Below, piece by piece: positions 1-8,445 of a stretch of DNA of 64,000 nt. The stretch is from contig CAKKNE010000001.1 of the NCBI GenBank assembly GCA_918797485.1, forward strand, positions 2,418,001 through 2,482,000, read 5' to 3'. The position numbers and the translations under genes were made by a program. The number at the start of each line of letters is the position of its first letter. The stretch's first letter is position 1. This stretch comes from Pelagomonas calceolata (lineage: Eukaryota; Sar; Pelagophyceae; Pelagomonadales; Pelagomonadaceae). The notes beneath the pieces are model-generated. The model was not told the origin of the DNA and ran no database searches. It was given only the letters and a program-made list of their open reading frames with translations.

Positions 1-66
1 CATACTGCGTGGGGGCAGCCTCCACGCCGTCGATGAGACGCGTTTGGCCCGTTTTGGGGGTACTTC

Positions 67-86
67 CTAGTGCCTTACAGCTAGCT
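67..86 (+). promoter_or_regulatory. CTAG inverted-repeat 5' element, copy 1
   Basis: Arms CTAG and CTAG flank a TGCCTTACAG core. It reads toward the gene whose ATG is at 166, 79 bases away. It is a member of the family described in the first finding. Confidence 0.75.
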
Positions 87-165
87 CACGCAGCGCCCGA
101 AATGCCGGGCTTTTGTGAGGCGCCGGGCAGCCTAAAAAACAAGCGGGGCGCAGGAGGGCAGCCCC

Positions 166-1287
166 ATGGACCTCCGCCAGCGCACGACCATCGCCACGGA
201 CCCCTTCGCGACCATCAAAGGCATCGGAAGTCTCACGCTCCGTGCTGAGCAGTACGCCGACCTCGACGCGCCGTCGGTGGCGCGAAGCGTGTCCGTCGAA
301 CGGACGCTGCAGACTTTGGTCAATCTTTCGGCCCAAGCGCACCCCTTGGAGACGTCGACGTTGAAAGGCGCCCGAGAAGGCGTCGACGGCGAGGAGCAGC
401 GCCACCTGACCGCCCCCAGGTTTTATTTGTTGGATCTAGCTCTACGAGTGTGGTCCGAGACGACGTACGCGCATCTGCCCGATCGAAGGTTTGTCGATTT
501 GACGGGAAGTAATGGCGAGAACTGCGTCGCCGCTTCGTTATTACGGGACTGGGTCTCGTGCCGGAGCATCGAGCCGATCCCCGAAGCTAGAGTATTGGCC
601 AAAGCGCTGGTGGATGAGCGAGATAAGCGGCATAATCGAAGGAGGCGAGGGGCGAGTAGACGTGGCAGGGAACCGCAAAAACCACCGGCGCAAGTCTACA
701 TCGAGGAGGCGTCGTGCCTGTGGAACTGCGACTGGTACGACTGCGACGTGGCCTTGTTCGACGCGACGCGGCCAGCATTCAGCGCTTTTGTCGACGAGGG
801 CGCGTTCGTCCGGGCCGCGCTCTGGCCGGGTCTCGCGCGGTGCGCGGAGGGTACGGTCGTCTGCCTCATCTCGCGGGACCCGAACCCGACCGTGCGACGA
901 GCCGAGCTCATCCCGACGGAGGGGCCGTCGGCCTGCGAGTTGCTCGACTCGTGCGTGATCGCGTGCGGCGACGGCGGGACGGCCGAAGCGCTGCGGGCGG
1001 ACATCGTCAAGACCATCGCGCCGTCGTCGGACCCCCGACTTGTACAAAGGCGCGAGCAGAGCAAGACTACTGGATTATTACTCAAGGTGCAGGACGCGCA
1101 CCGCGCGTCCTTGCGACGCAACGTCACGGAGTTCCAGCTCGGGTCGCCCTCCGATGAAAGCTCGTGGGGCTCGACGCCGACGCCCCAAAAGAGCCCGACG
1201 CTCGGCATCGTCCGCCAGCGCAAGTTCGGCGTGGACAAGAGTCCGCTGGGGTCGTTGCTCGAGAAGCGCGGGAGCCGGGACTCGTAA
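166..1287 (+). CDS. Putative class I methyltransferase-like protein
   Basis: 373 residues from an ATG that directly follows GGGCAGCCCC. A stretch near residue 110 (FVDLTGSNGENCVAASLL) has the spacing of a Rossmann motif I. It is followed by an acidic turn and, near residue 190, a CDVALFDATRPAF strand, as in DOT1-like or other SAM-dependent methyltransferases. The glycines of motif I are only partly kept, so the catalytic assignment is an inference. The C-terminal 90 residues are Ser/Pro-rich with SPxxLGSLL-like elements and look disordered. The region around residues 150-170 is Arg-rich and could be a nuclear signal. Reading-frame length and codon use match neighbouring genes. It could equally be a lineage-specific protein with a Rossmann fold and no methyltransferase activity. 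Confidence 0.6.
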   Translation: MDLRQRTTIATDPFATIKGIGSLTLRAEQYADLDAPSVARSVSVERTLQTLVNLSAQAHPLETSTLKGAREGVDGEEQRHLTAPRFYLLDLALRVWSETTYAHLPDRRFVDLTGSNGENCVAASLLRDWVSCRSIEPIPEARVLAKALVDERDKRHNRRRRGASRRGREPQKPPAQVYIEEASCLWNCDWYDCDVALFDATRPAFSAFVDEGAFVRAALWPGLARCAEGTVVCLISRDPNPTVRRAELIPTEGPSACELLDSCVIACGDGGTAEALRADIVKTIAPSSDPRLVQRREQSKTTGLLLKVQDAHRASLRRNVTEFQLGSPSDESSWGSTPTPQKSPTLGIVRQRKFGVDKSPLGSLLEKRGSRDS

Positions 1288-1496
1288 GAATGTTGTGTAT
1301 TTCTCTAGTCTATTTCTGGGTGCGCTGGCGTCGATGGCGTTTCGCTCAGGCTCAGGCTAGTTACGTCGCGGGGTCCCCCGTACCCCTCCCGCTCCCCCCG
1401 GGCCCACCCGTCCGGCTGGACTAGGACGCAAGGGCTGAGTCACAGGGACTCGCACGCCCCCCCCCTCTTCGGGACGCCCCCCATCAGGTTTCGGAG

Positions 1497-1520
1497 CTAG
1501 TGTCTTACAGGTCGCTAGCT
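1497..1520 (+). promoter_or_regulatory. CTAG inverted-repeat 5' element, copy 2
   Basis: Near-consensus copy (CTAGTGTCTTACAG, then GTCGCTAGCT) 101 bases upstream of the fumarase ATG and in the same sense. The rest of the 1288-1621 spacer is C-rich with no other recognisable feature. Confidence 0.85.
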
Positions 1521-1621
1521 CCAGCCATTCCTCCGCTTCCGCGGCCGCAGCGTCCTAGCGTTGCAGTTTCAGACCGACTGAACGCATTCGCAGCACCTTA
1601 CACTCACCCTCTCCACGAACC

Positions 1622-3070
1622 ATGCTGCGCCGCGCCCTCGCGTCGCGCCAGACCCTCCTGCGCCACAGGGTGCTCTCGACGCGCACGGAGACCGACTCCT
1701 TCGGGCCGTTGGAAGTGCCCTCAGATAAATACTACGGCGCGCAAACCGCAAGGTCCATGATCAACTTCCCCATCGGCGGGCCCGAGGCGCGCATGCCTTT
1801 GGCGCTGATCCACGCGTTCGGCGTGCTCAAAAAATGCAGTGCATTATACAACAAGCGCACGGGCCGACTGGATGAGAAAATCGCCGACGCCATCGCGGCA
1901 GCCGCCGATGAAGTCGCTTCAGGTAAGTTGGATGACCACTTCCCGCTAGTGGTCTATCAGACTGGTTCGGGAACTCAAACGAACATGAATTGTAACGAGG
2001 TCATCGCGAACCGCGCCATCGAATTGCTGGGTGGTGTCATCGGCTCCAAGGAACCGGTGCACCCGAACGACCACGTGAACATGGGTCAGAGTAGTAACGA
2101 TTCGTTCCCGACCGCGATGCACATTTCGGCCGTGACGGAGTTGGAAAATCGTTTATTACCTTCCTTGGAGCATCTACGGAAGGCCTTAGCTCAGAAGTCG
2201 GACGAGTTCTCGTCCATCATCAAGATAGGACGCACGCACTGCCAGGACGCGACGCCCGTGACCTTAGGCCAAGTATTTTCTGGGTATGAGGCCCAAGTTG
2301 CCGATAGTATCGAAAGGGTCAAGGGCGCCCTACCTCGCCTAAGGAAGCTTGCCTTGGGCGGCACGGCCGTCGGTACTGGTTTGAACACGAAGGCTGGCTA
2401 CGACGTCGCGATCGCCGCCGACATTGCCAATGAGACCGGTTTAGCCTTCGAGACGGCGCCGAACAAGTTCGCTGCTTTAGCCGCACATGACGCCATCGTC
2501 GAGGCCTGCGGGCAGTTAGCAGCTACGGCTTGTGCTCTCAATAAAATTGCAAATGACTTAAGGCTGCTCGGAAGCGGCCCACGAAGCGGTTTAGGTGAAA
2601 TTGCATTACCGGAGAACGAACCTGGAAGTTCGATCATGCCGGGCAAGGTGAATCCGACGCAGTGCGAGGCCGTGACCATGGTCGCGGCGCGCGTGGTCGG
2701 CGATTGTGCGACGGCCCAATTCGGCGGCGCGCAGGGCCACTTCGAGCTCAACGTCTTCAAGCCCGTCATGGCCATGGCCTTACTGTCGTCGACGCGCTTG
2801 CTGGCGGACTGCTCGGTCGCCTTCACGGACAAATGCGTGTCTGGAATCGTCGCGAACGAGGGCCGCATCGGCGACCTCATGGCGTCCAGTCTGATGCTCG
2901 TGACGGCGCTGAACCCGCATATCGGGTACGACAACGCGACCAAGGTCGCGAAGAAGGCGCACAAGGACGGCACGTCCTTGATCGAGGCGGGCGAGGCCTT
3001 GGGGCTCTTCACGGCGCAGCAGTTCGGGGAGTGGGTGCGGCCCGAGCGCATGATCGCGCCCGAGCCCTAG
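1622..3070 (+). CDS. FH: Fumarate hydratase, class II, mitochondrial
   Basis: 482 residues, the usual length for class II fumarase. It interconverts fumarate and malate in the TCA cycle as a homotetramer. The N-terminus ([16 protein letters not shown]) is a basic amphipathic presequence without acidic residues, pointing to the mitochondrial matrix. The family signature [15 protein letters not shown] is intact near residue 336, holding the mobile catalytic loop. [14 protein letters not shown] near residue 115 and [10 protein letters not shown] near residue 200 are the other conserved substrate-binding blocks. No intron is needed. The gene ends 33 bases from the stop of the convergent gene at 3104. 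Confidence 0.97.
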   Translation: MLRRALASRQTLLRHRVLSTRTETDSFGPLEVPSDKYYGAQTARSMINFPIGGPEARMPLALIHAFGVLKKCSALYNKRTGRLDEKIADAIAAAADEVASGKLDDHFPLVVYQTGSGTQTNMNCNEVIANRAIELLGGVIGSKEPVHPNDHVNMGQSSNDSFPTAMHISAVTELENRLLPSLEHLRKALAQKSDEFSSIIKIGRTHCQDATPVTLGQVFSGYEAQVADSIERVKGALPRLRKLALGGTAVGTGLNTKAGYDVAIAADIANETGLAFETAPNKFAALAAHDAIVEACGQLAATACALNKIANDLRLLGSGPRSGLGEIALPENEPGSSIMPGKVNPTQCEAVTMVAARVVGDCATAQFGGAQGHFELNVFKPVMAMALLSSTRLLADCSVAFTDKCVSGIVANEGRIGDLMASSLMLVTALNPHIGYDNATKVAKKAHKDGTSLIEAGEALGLFTAQQFGEWVRPERMIAPEP

Positions 3071-3103
3071 TTGATTTCTCCGGGGCGTAAAGATATGAAC
3101 CTC

Positions 3104-4279
3104 TTAGATTGCTCCCAGCGCCTCGCAGAGGTCGCCCGGCGACTGCGCTTCGCGGGCGCGGAGCACGGCTCGCGACTTTCGCAGGCATTTCTCCATGTCC
3201 ACTGTGAGCGGGTGCGCGCCTCCGAGCACGCGCCGCGCGATCCGCTCCGTCTCCTCGAGCGTCGTCACGGCCTCGCGGAGGTCGTCGATTGTCGCGCAGT
3301 CGTCCTGGTAAATTTCTTGCGCATAATTCATCTTCATCGTGAGCGTGATAGAATTATTAGCTCCGAGAATGCGCCGCGCCACGGGTATCGTCTTGCGCAG
3401 GAGTGCCTTGGCTTCTTTGAGGCGGTCCAGACCGTGAAGCGCCACCCCGAGGTTAAGCGCTGCCCGGATGGTCTCTCCATGTTCCTCGCCACAGAGCTTC
3501 ACATATCCAAAGTATACATCCTGCCGCATCCGCATGGCCTCTTCGAGCCGTCCTAGCGCTCTTAACGTTCTCGCAAGATTGCCCTGCGTGACGAGCATGT
3601 TCTGTTCTGGTACGCCAAGACGCCGTCGCATAGACAACTGGGTCTCTCTCACGGACAATGCGTCCTCGTGGTTTGCTGCATCATGTAAACCGTTCCCAAG
3701 CTGCGTCATCGCCAAGCCATGAGCCCAGTCCGTCTCCGGCCGGGCCACGTACGTCCTCCAGCACGCCCACCCGAGCGCGCCCGCCACGACGCCGTGGTAG
3801 TCTTGCTCGCAAAGGCCGCACTTGTACCACCGCGCCCACCTCTCATTCAACGCCTTGTCATCCAAATTGTTCTCCTCGCCCTCCGCGAACAAAATCTTCG
3901 CCTGCTCCGCCAGACACGAGACGTGTGCGAAGCCTGCCGTACCGCGGCACGAACACATGCGCACGAGGCCCTCCTTCGTTTTCCAATGCAAAGCTTGCGT
4001 GCAGATGTAGCACGTCTGGCCCTTCGTGTCCTCCGCGCACGCCTCCGCCGCGGCCACGACGGCCTCTGTGTACTTCTTATTTGCGTTGTACTGCTCTGCG
4101 CCGCCTGCTTTCTTTATTTTTTTACATAGATTGTCGTGCCCGCCCTCTTTCCAGTGCTGCACCTGGCAGGCTGCCCCACAGTAGCGCGTGCTGCAGCGGC
4201 CGCATTTCTTGCCCAATGATAAGCCAAGCTCGGTGGCACAGACGGCGCACTGCGTGAGGATCATCTTTTGTATGGTCAA
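3104..4279 (-). CDS. MYND zinc finger, RING-CH and TPR protein
   Basis: 391 residues. Residues 11-52 form a complete MYND finger (C11, C14, C26, C29, C34, C38, H48, C52), a protein-interaction module. Residues about 90-165 carry a RING-CH-like cysteine pattern (CYICTQ, MCSCRG, HVSCL, CGLC) typical of membrane-associated or adaptor-type E3 ligases. The C-terminal half is built of tetratricopeptide-type helices (LGNGLHDAANHEDAL, LARTLRALGRLEEAM, LGVALHGLDRLKEA), as in kinesin-light-chain-like repeats. Such MYND/RING/TPR combinations form expanded families in some algae; that is family knowledge. A role as ubiquitin ligase or scaffold is an inference. The start could be Met1 or Met6. Confidence 0.85.
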   Translation of the reverse strand: MTIQKMILTQCAVCATELGLSLGKKCGRCSTRYCGAACQVQHWKEGGHDNLCKKIKKAGGAEQYNANKKYTEAVVAAAEACAEDTKGQTCYICTQALHWKTKEGLVRMCSCRGTAGFAHVSCLAEQAKILFAEGEENNLDDKALNERWARWYKCGLCEQDYHGVVAGALGWACWRTYVARPETDWAHGLAMTQLGNGLHDAANHEDALSVRETQLSMRRRLGVPEQNMLVTQGNLARTLRALGRLEEAMRMRQDVYFGYVKLCGEEHGETIRAALNLGVALHGLDRLKEAKALLRKTIPVARRILGANNSITLTMKMNYAQEIYQDDCATIDDLREAVTTLEETERIARRVLGGAHPLTVDMEKCLRKSRAVLRAREAQSPGDLCEALGAI

Positions 4280-4336
4280 CTCCTTCGGGGGCAGCCCTAC
4301 GATGCAAAGCAGCCCTCATGCCCATGCAGCTTTTGG

Positions 4337-4359
4337 CTAGTGCCTTACAGCCGCTAGCT
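4337..4359 (+). promoter_or_regulatory. CTAG inverted-repeat 5' element, copy 3
   Basis: CTAGTGCCTTACAG followed by CCGCTAGCT in the divergent spacer 4280-4606. It reads toward the Sel1 gene, whose ATG is 247 bases on. The other half of the spacer, next to the MYND gene, holds GGGGGCAGCCCT at 4288-4299. Confidence 0.85.
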
Positions 4360-4606
4360 AATTCTAAAAGTGGTCTCAACTCAGGACGCGTCAGCAGCGA
4401 TCGCTTTCGGGGCGGCAGGCGATCCGTGGCCAGAACTGCGGCCGGCACGCAAAAGACAAGGCAGTGCAGCGCATCAGAGGAGGCACAAGAGCGGCGCCCG
4501 CGGGCCTACCGGACGAACCAGTAATCGCATCACTCTCAGTTCGAAGCACGCGAAGCGCAGCGCGCGCGATACCGCCGCAAAGACCCAAAAATAGCTTCTG
4601 GCAGGC

Positions 4607-5140
4607 ATGGCCGAACTCCTCCCCACGTCGACGGGCCGCGCCCAGCTCGACGCGCTGCGGACCTACGAGGAGCACGCGGCCAAGGGCGACGCGCACGGCG
4701 CGTTCAACTGTAGCGTCTGCTACGCGCGGGGCCTCGGCTGTTCCAGAGATCGGGACAAGGCGTTGCGGTTCTTGAGGCAGGCCGCCGACGGCGGCCTGCC
4801 GCAAGCCCAAGCCCAACTGGCCTATTTGTACTCGACGGGGCGCGGCGGCATCGACGGGAAGGACGACGCCGAGGCCGAGCGCTGGTGGCGCCTCGCGGCG
4901 GCCCAAGGCGACCACGACGCCGTGTCGCGCCTGCAGAAGCGCGGGATCGCCGTGGCGCGCCGCGCGTCGCCGCCGCCGCCGCCGCCCGAGCGGTCGCGCC
5001 TCGCGATACTCTTCGACGACTTCTGCGTCGGCCCCTGCGCCGTTTTTTTGGGGAAGCTGCGCGGCGGCACTCCTCCGAGCGACCTCGCGGACCCGCTCCT
5101 CGAGGAGCCCGTTTCGACCGAACCCGAATACGAGATCTGA
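4607..5140 (+). CDS. Sel1-repeat protein
   Basis: 177 residues. Two to three Sel1-like helical repeats are visible between residues 20 and 110 (AAKGDAHGAFNCSVCYARG, AADGGLPQAQAQLAYLYSTG, AAAQGDHDAVSRLQKRG), with the typical W-x3-AA-x-GD spacing. Sel1 repeats act as adaptor surfaces, often in ER-associated degradation or signalling. A Pro run (residues 124-129) and an acidic C-terminus follow. There is no signal peptide. The specific partner is unknown. The repeat assignment is firm; the function is not. Confidence 0.85.
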   Translation: MAELLPTSTGRAQLDALRTYEEHAAKGDAHGAFNCSVCYARGLGCSRDRDKALRFLRQAADGGLPQAQAQLAYLYSTGRGGIDGKDDAEAERWWRLAAAQGDHDAVSRLQKRGIAVARRASPPPPPPERSRLAILFDDFCVGPCAVFLGKLRGGTPPSDLADPLLEEPVSTEPEYEI

Positions 5141-5159
5141 TCCTCTCCCTGTCTTTTGA

Positions 5160-5596
5160 TGTCGAATACCTAAAAGTTAGGAGGTTAAACTCCGTTAGGT
5201 TTTTACACCTTCGCGTTAAAAATAAACCCTATAAACAAAGATGTCACGCTGGCCTTGTCAGAAGAAAGTCCACATGAAGAAGCTTGTGGATAAAATAAAA
5301 CGACGTGGAGATTCACTCGCTGGCCAAGCCAAAAAAGAAGCTTTGGATAACGCAACAAAAGACGCGTGTCAAGAGATAGAGACTATACTTGCGAAAGAGC
5401 CTGCGTTAGAATCACAGACCATAAGTAAAGACAGAGCCCTCTTTGACAAGATTCACCAAGAAGAATTTGGGCGACTCGCGGACAACGAACGTCCGAAACG
5501 CCCAAGACAAAAATCCCGAAATTCAAATATCGCTAAAATCCGAAATTAACAAATCCCGAATTTCCACTTGTCGAATACCTAGTCAGGTATTCGACA
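5160..5596. mobile_element. AT-rich insertion with 12-bp terminal inverted repeats and TTGA duplications
   Basis: The stretch begins with TGTCGAATACCT (5160-5171) and ends with its exact inverse AGGTATTCGACA (5585-5596). TTGA lies immediately outside both ends (5156-5159 and 5597-5600), as expected for a 4-bp target-site duplication. A second copy of the 12-mer in direct orientation at 5569-5580 makes the right end a hairpin with a 4-base loop. Composition is visibly AT-richer than everything around it. It encodes one small protein (5241-5549) and no recognisable transposase, so it looks like a non-autonomous DNA-transposon-like (MITE-sized) element. It sits between the Sel1 and TBC genes. 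Confidence 0.6.
5241..5549 (+). CDS. Small Lys-rich protein inside the AT-rich insertion
   Basis: 102 residues, rich in Lys, Gln and Asp and poor in Ala, Pro and Gly, unlike the host proteins around it. A/T-rich third positions contrast with the GC-rich codons of neighbours. The sequence is charged and predicted helical (residues 12-75), with no motif I recognise. An AT-rich stretch (ATAAACCCTATAAAC) lies just upstream of the ATG. It may be a real cargo protein of the element or a chance open frame in AT-rich DNA. Confidence 0.4.
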   Translation: MSRWPCQKKVHMKKLVDKIKRRGDSLAGQAKKEALDNATKDACQEIETILAKEPALESQTISKDRALFDKIHQEEFGRLADNERPKRPRQKSRNSNIAKIRN

Positions 5597-5619
5597 TTGA
5601 GTAACACTGTACAAGATTT

Positions 5620-6807
5620 TTAACCACCAACATTGGAGCCGCCGCTCATGCAGAGCGTCGCGAGCGCCGCGTCGACGTAATCGTCCTCCTCTTCGGACAG
5701 GCCCGACGCCGTGCGATCAGGCGGGCCGAGCACGGCGCCGACGACGGAGGGCCCCAGCACGTCCTCGAGGGCCGCGCGCCGCCGCAGCGCGTCGACGAGG
5801 CGCCGCCCGGTCTTCTCGTTCAGCAAACCGACCAACAGCCGCGGCGCCGGCGCCGCGGGCGGCCGCAGCAGCCGTGCGACGCAGTCGTCCGCCGCGTTGA
5901 GTCGCAACAGCGCCGACCGGTCCCAGACGACGAGGAGTGATGCGGCGTCGACCATCTTCGACGACAAACACGCCGTGTCCACGAACAACGCGTCCCACAG
6001 AACGCAGACGTCGTCGGCCACATACCTGCGACCAAATAATGTCCGCAGCCAGCTCAGCGCGTAGATCTGCGGCAGGACCTCGAGTCTCTCCAAATGCGCG
6101 TGGAGCTCCTCGTCGACCGCCGCCAGCGCGCGGCCCTGCACGTCGTCACATAGCTCTACGGCCGGCGGCCGGCGATGCGGCGACGGCGTCATCCCGTCGA
6201 AGCCGTCGAAGATCGGTCGTGTGACGGCCGCAAGCTTCGCGAAGAGCGAGAAGGCGTCCGCTTCCAGGTCGTCCGCCGACGGCAACAGAGCGTGCAGGGG
6301 CGACGACGGCGCCGGACAGTACAGCGACGCGGCGCCCTGCGCCCGCTCCAACGCCCACCAGATCGTCGCTAAGACTTCGTGCATGCCCTGGCGATAATCT
6401 CCAGACGTGCAGTGCCAGGTTAAGAGAGCGTCGAAGAGCGCTTTTTGTCTTGTAGCCTCCGCGAAGTGGTCGCCCGCTCCATCAATATAGCACCGTTCGC
6501 AGTCCTTCCGAATCTGGTCGGCCGTGTCCTCGAGCGCTTCGTCGGTCTCAGCACCATCAACCACGCGCTTCAGCCTCCTCAGCGCGTCGTCGCGCTTCTT
6601 CGCGTAGGCCGATCGGTCGTCGGCGAGCGCGCGCCGCCACGACTTCGGCTTCTGCGGGTCGACCGCTCGTAGAAAGAGGCGCCACGCCGCGCCTCGCGCG
6701 GCTATTGGCAACTTGCCTCTGGCGGCCAGCGCTTCGAGGCGCTCGAGGCAGGCGTGGGGCTGGTCCTCGATGTGCGCGAGGACGGCTGCGGCGGCTTGGT
6801 CCTCCAT
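5620..6807 (-). CDS. TBC-domain Rab GTPase-activating protein, TBC1D5-like
   Basis: 395 residues. TBC domains stimulate GTP hydrolysis on Rab GTPases in membrane traffic. Diagnostic elements are GAAWRLFL near residue 38, IRKDCERCY near residue 94 (the family's IxxDxxR finger, with R retained) and YRQGMHEVLA near residue 137. YxQGM followed by HE is the form seen in TBC1D5. WLRTLFGRRY and VCVLWDALF near residue 260 close the domain. The catalytic Gln is in YRQG. The C-terminal 100 residues are Ala/Arg-rich and divergent. No transmembrane segment is seen. The divergent spacer with the next gene is 376 bases. Confidence 0.87.
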   Translation of the reverse strand: MEDQAAAAVLAHIEDQPHACLERLEALAARGKLPIAARGAAWRLFLRAVDPQKPKSWRRALADDRSAYAKKRDDALRRLKRVVDGAETDEALEDTADQIRKDCERCYIDGAGDHFAEATRQKALFDALLTWHCTSGDYRQGMHEVLATIWWALERAQGAASLYCPAPSSPLHALLPSADDLEADAFSLFAKLAAVTRPIFDGFDGMTPSPHRRPPAVELCDDVQGRALAAVDEELHAHLERLEVLPQIYALSWLRTLFGRRYVADDVCVLWDALFVDTACLSSKMVDAASLLVVWDRSALLRLNAADDCVARLLRPPAAPAPRLLVGLLNEKTGRRLVDALRRRAALEDVLGPSVVGAVLGPPDRTASGLSEEEDDYVDAALATLCMSGGSNVGG

Positions 6808-7015
6808 TTCTTGATATGAATTGCGCCGCTTCTTGCCCGCGCTCTCCGCTGGCTGGCGCGGCGCTCTCCGGATCTCCGGCTGCGGGGACGCTATGCGAGC
6901 GGCAGGCGGCTGCGGCTCGAAGGTGGCTTCGATAGCGTTGTGCGGCGGCCTTCTAGGGCTTGAAACACAATTGGTTGGAGCTGTGTGTGGCTCGATAAAT
7001 TGCTGGAGCGGCTTG

Positions 7016-7037
7016 CTAGTGCGTTACGGACGCTAGG
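7016..7037 (+). promoter_or_regulatory. CTAG inverted-repeat 5' element, copy 4
   Basis: Variant with the TTACGG core (CTAGTGCGTTACGG, ACGCTAGG) in the divergent spacer 6808-7183, reading toward the gene with ATG at 7184 (146 bases). Confidence 0.8.
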
Positions 7038-7183
7038 TGCAAGCGCCGGCGCGCGCGCTCAAAACCAGCCGCTACGGCCTTTTGGTCACTCTAGAATTCA
7101 CTATTTCACCGCTGGCGCACAGCTGTCGATCGCTGTGGCACCAGCGTTGCAAGCCGGTAACACACCACTGCACACCACTCAAA

Positions 7184-8428
7184 ATGGCGCGCGGCGCAAG
7201 CACCAACCGCGCCATACCGGAAGACGTCATGGCTAAAGCCTTGTCATACCTCTCGCTGCCGGACGGCTGGCAGGCCGCTAGCGCTTGTAAGACGTACCGC
7301 GCGTGTTGGCGGCGCCGCTGCCGTGGGATGCTCCGCGTCGCGCGAGAGCGCATTGGCAGATTTTCCTACATCGATCACCTCACCGCTCTGTCTGGCGGCG
7401 ATGGCATTATCGTGCCACATTATGGAGAGCATCGTCTGGAAATATACTCGCCAGAGGTCGTGCACCGAGGCACCTGTGCCGGAAGACAATTTCGTCATGT
7501 AGAGGACGGTGAGTCTTGGACTTCAGACACTTTACAGACGCCCTCTGCGGTGGCCCTCCGCGGCGACGGCACCGCATGGGTGATCCTGAAAGATGAGGGG
7601 GAGGTCGCTTGTGTGAGGCTGGGGGCGGTGATCAGCGAGCATATCATGCTGATTGAGACGGACTGCTTCATGCCTGTGGACCTCGCTCTTGCTGGAGACA
7701 GGCTGCTCGTTCTGTCTTGTGAATACCCCAGCCTCGGGCGCGTCTACGTGCTCGATAATCAGACGGGTGCCCAGCTTTCCACCTTTGGTTCGACCGGCGA
7801 GTCGTGGCGCGATGAGCTGCGCGGTCCTAGTTGTCTGGCGGTTCACGAGCAGTATTGCTTCATAGCCGATACTCACAATCAGGCTGTTAAGGTGTTCGAC
7901 TGGCGCGAGGGTACGCTCGTTAGGGTCTTCGGCAAACGCCAAGATGATCCATGGGATGTCAAGACTCTCATGACAGACGCATTTATGACCCCTGAGCCGG
8001 TTAGCTACCATGAATTTCGTGATGACTATTATGATCTCCGCAAAGGAGACGGCCCCGGTGAATTCAATCTGCCCCTTGGCGTTGCAGTGCGAGATGGAAA
8101 ACTATATGTCTCGGAGCTGGAAGGCCGTAGAATCCAAGTGTTTCGTCTGCCCGATGATATGCACGGCTCGGATCTGGAATTACTGCAGATTATCCCTTCC
8201 CCAGACGGCTGGCCACTGAGTGGTCTTTGCGTGGACGACGCCGGCCGGTTGTGGTGCGTGGGCCCCGGGGTGTCGTATACCGGCGGATACACGCATGAAC
8301 ATCCTGGACATAATGCCGATTATGTGTTCGATGACGGTCCTAGCACCGTAACATCTGCGCGACTGGAGAAAAAGCTCTACCGACATATCTCCTGTTACCT
8401 GCACATCTTCGAGCCCGTGTTTAAGTGA
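7184..8428 (+). CDS. F-box-like and NHL-repeat beta-propeller protein
   Basis: 414 residues from the ATG at 7184; an open frame continues upstream, but this Met gives the best N-terminus and lies beyond the CTAG element. Residues 10-45 (IPEDVMAKALSYLSL, ACKTYRACWRRRC) resemble an F-box or related helical module. Residues 90-400 are repeated strands with the NHL pattern (LQTPSAVALRGDGTAWV, LRGPSCLAVHEQYCFIAD, FNLPLGVAVRDGKLYVSE, LSGLCVDDAGRLWCV), giving a six-bladed propeller. A substrate-recognition role in an SCF-type ligase is plausible but inferred. The stop is 17 bases from the convergent J-protein stop. Confidence 0.8.
   Translation: MARGASTNRAIPEDVMAKALSYLSLPDGWQAASACKTYRACWRRRCRGMLRVARERIGRFSYIDHLTALSGGDGIIVPHYGEHRLEIYSPEVVHRGTCAGRQFRHVEDGESWTSDTLQTPSAVALRGDGTAWVILKDEGEVACVRLGAVISEHIMLIETDCFMPVDLALAGDRLLVLSCEYPSLGRVYVLDNQTGAQLSTFGSTGESWRDELRGPSCLAVHEQYCFIADTHNQAVKVFDWREGTLVRVFGKRQDDPWDVKTLMTDAFMTPEPVSYHEFRDDYYDLRKGDGPGEFNLPLGVAVRDGKLYVSELEGRRIQVFRLPDDMHGSDLELLQIIPSPDGWPLSGLCVDDAGRLWCVGPGVSYTGGYTHEHPGHNADYVFDDGPSTVTSARLEKKLYRHISCYLHIFEPVFK
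8338..8352 (-). other. 3'-flank repeat, short copy (TTACGGTGCTAGGA)
   Basis: On the minus strand this reads GTTACGGTGCTAGGA, 94 bases beyond the stop of the minus-strand J-protein gene. It lies inside the antisense coding end of the NHL gene. It matches the start of the longer repeats at 19232 and 25405. Confidence 0.55.
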
Positions 8429-8445
8429 AATATTGTATCAACATA

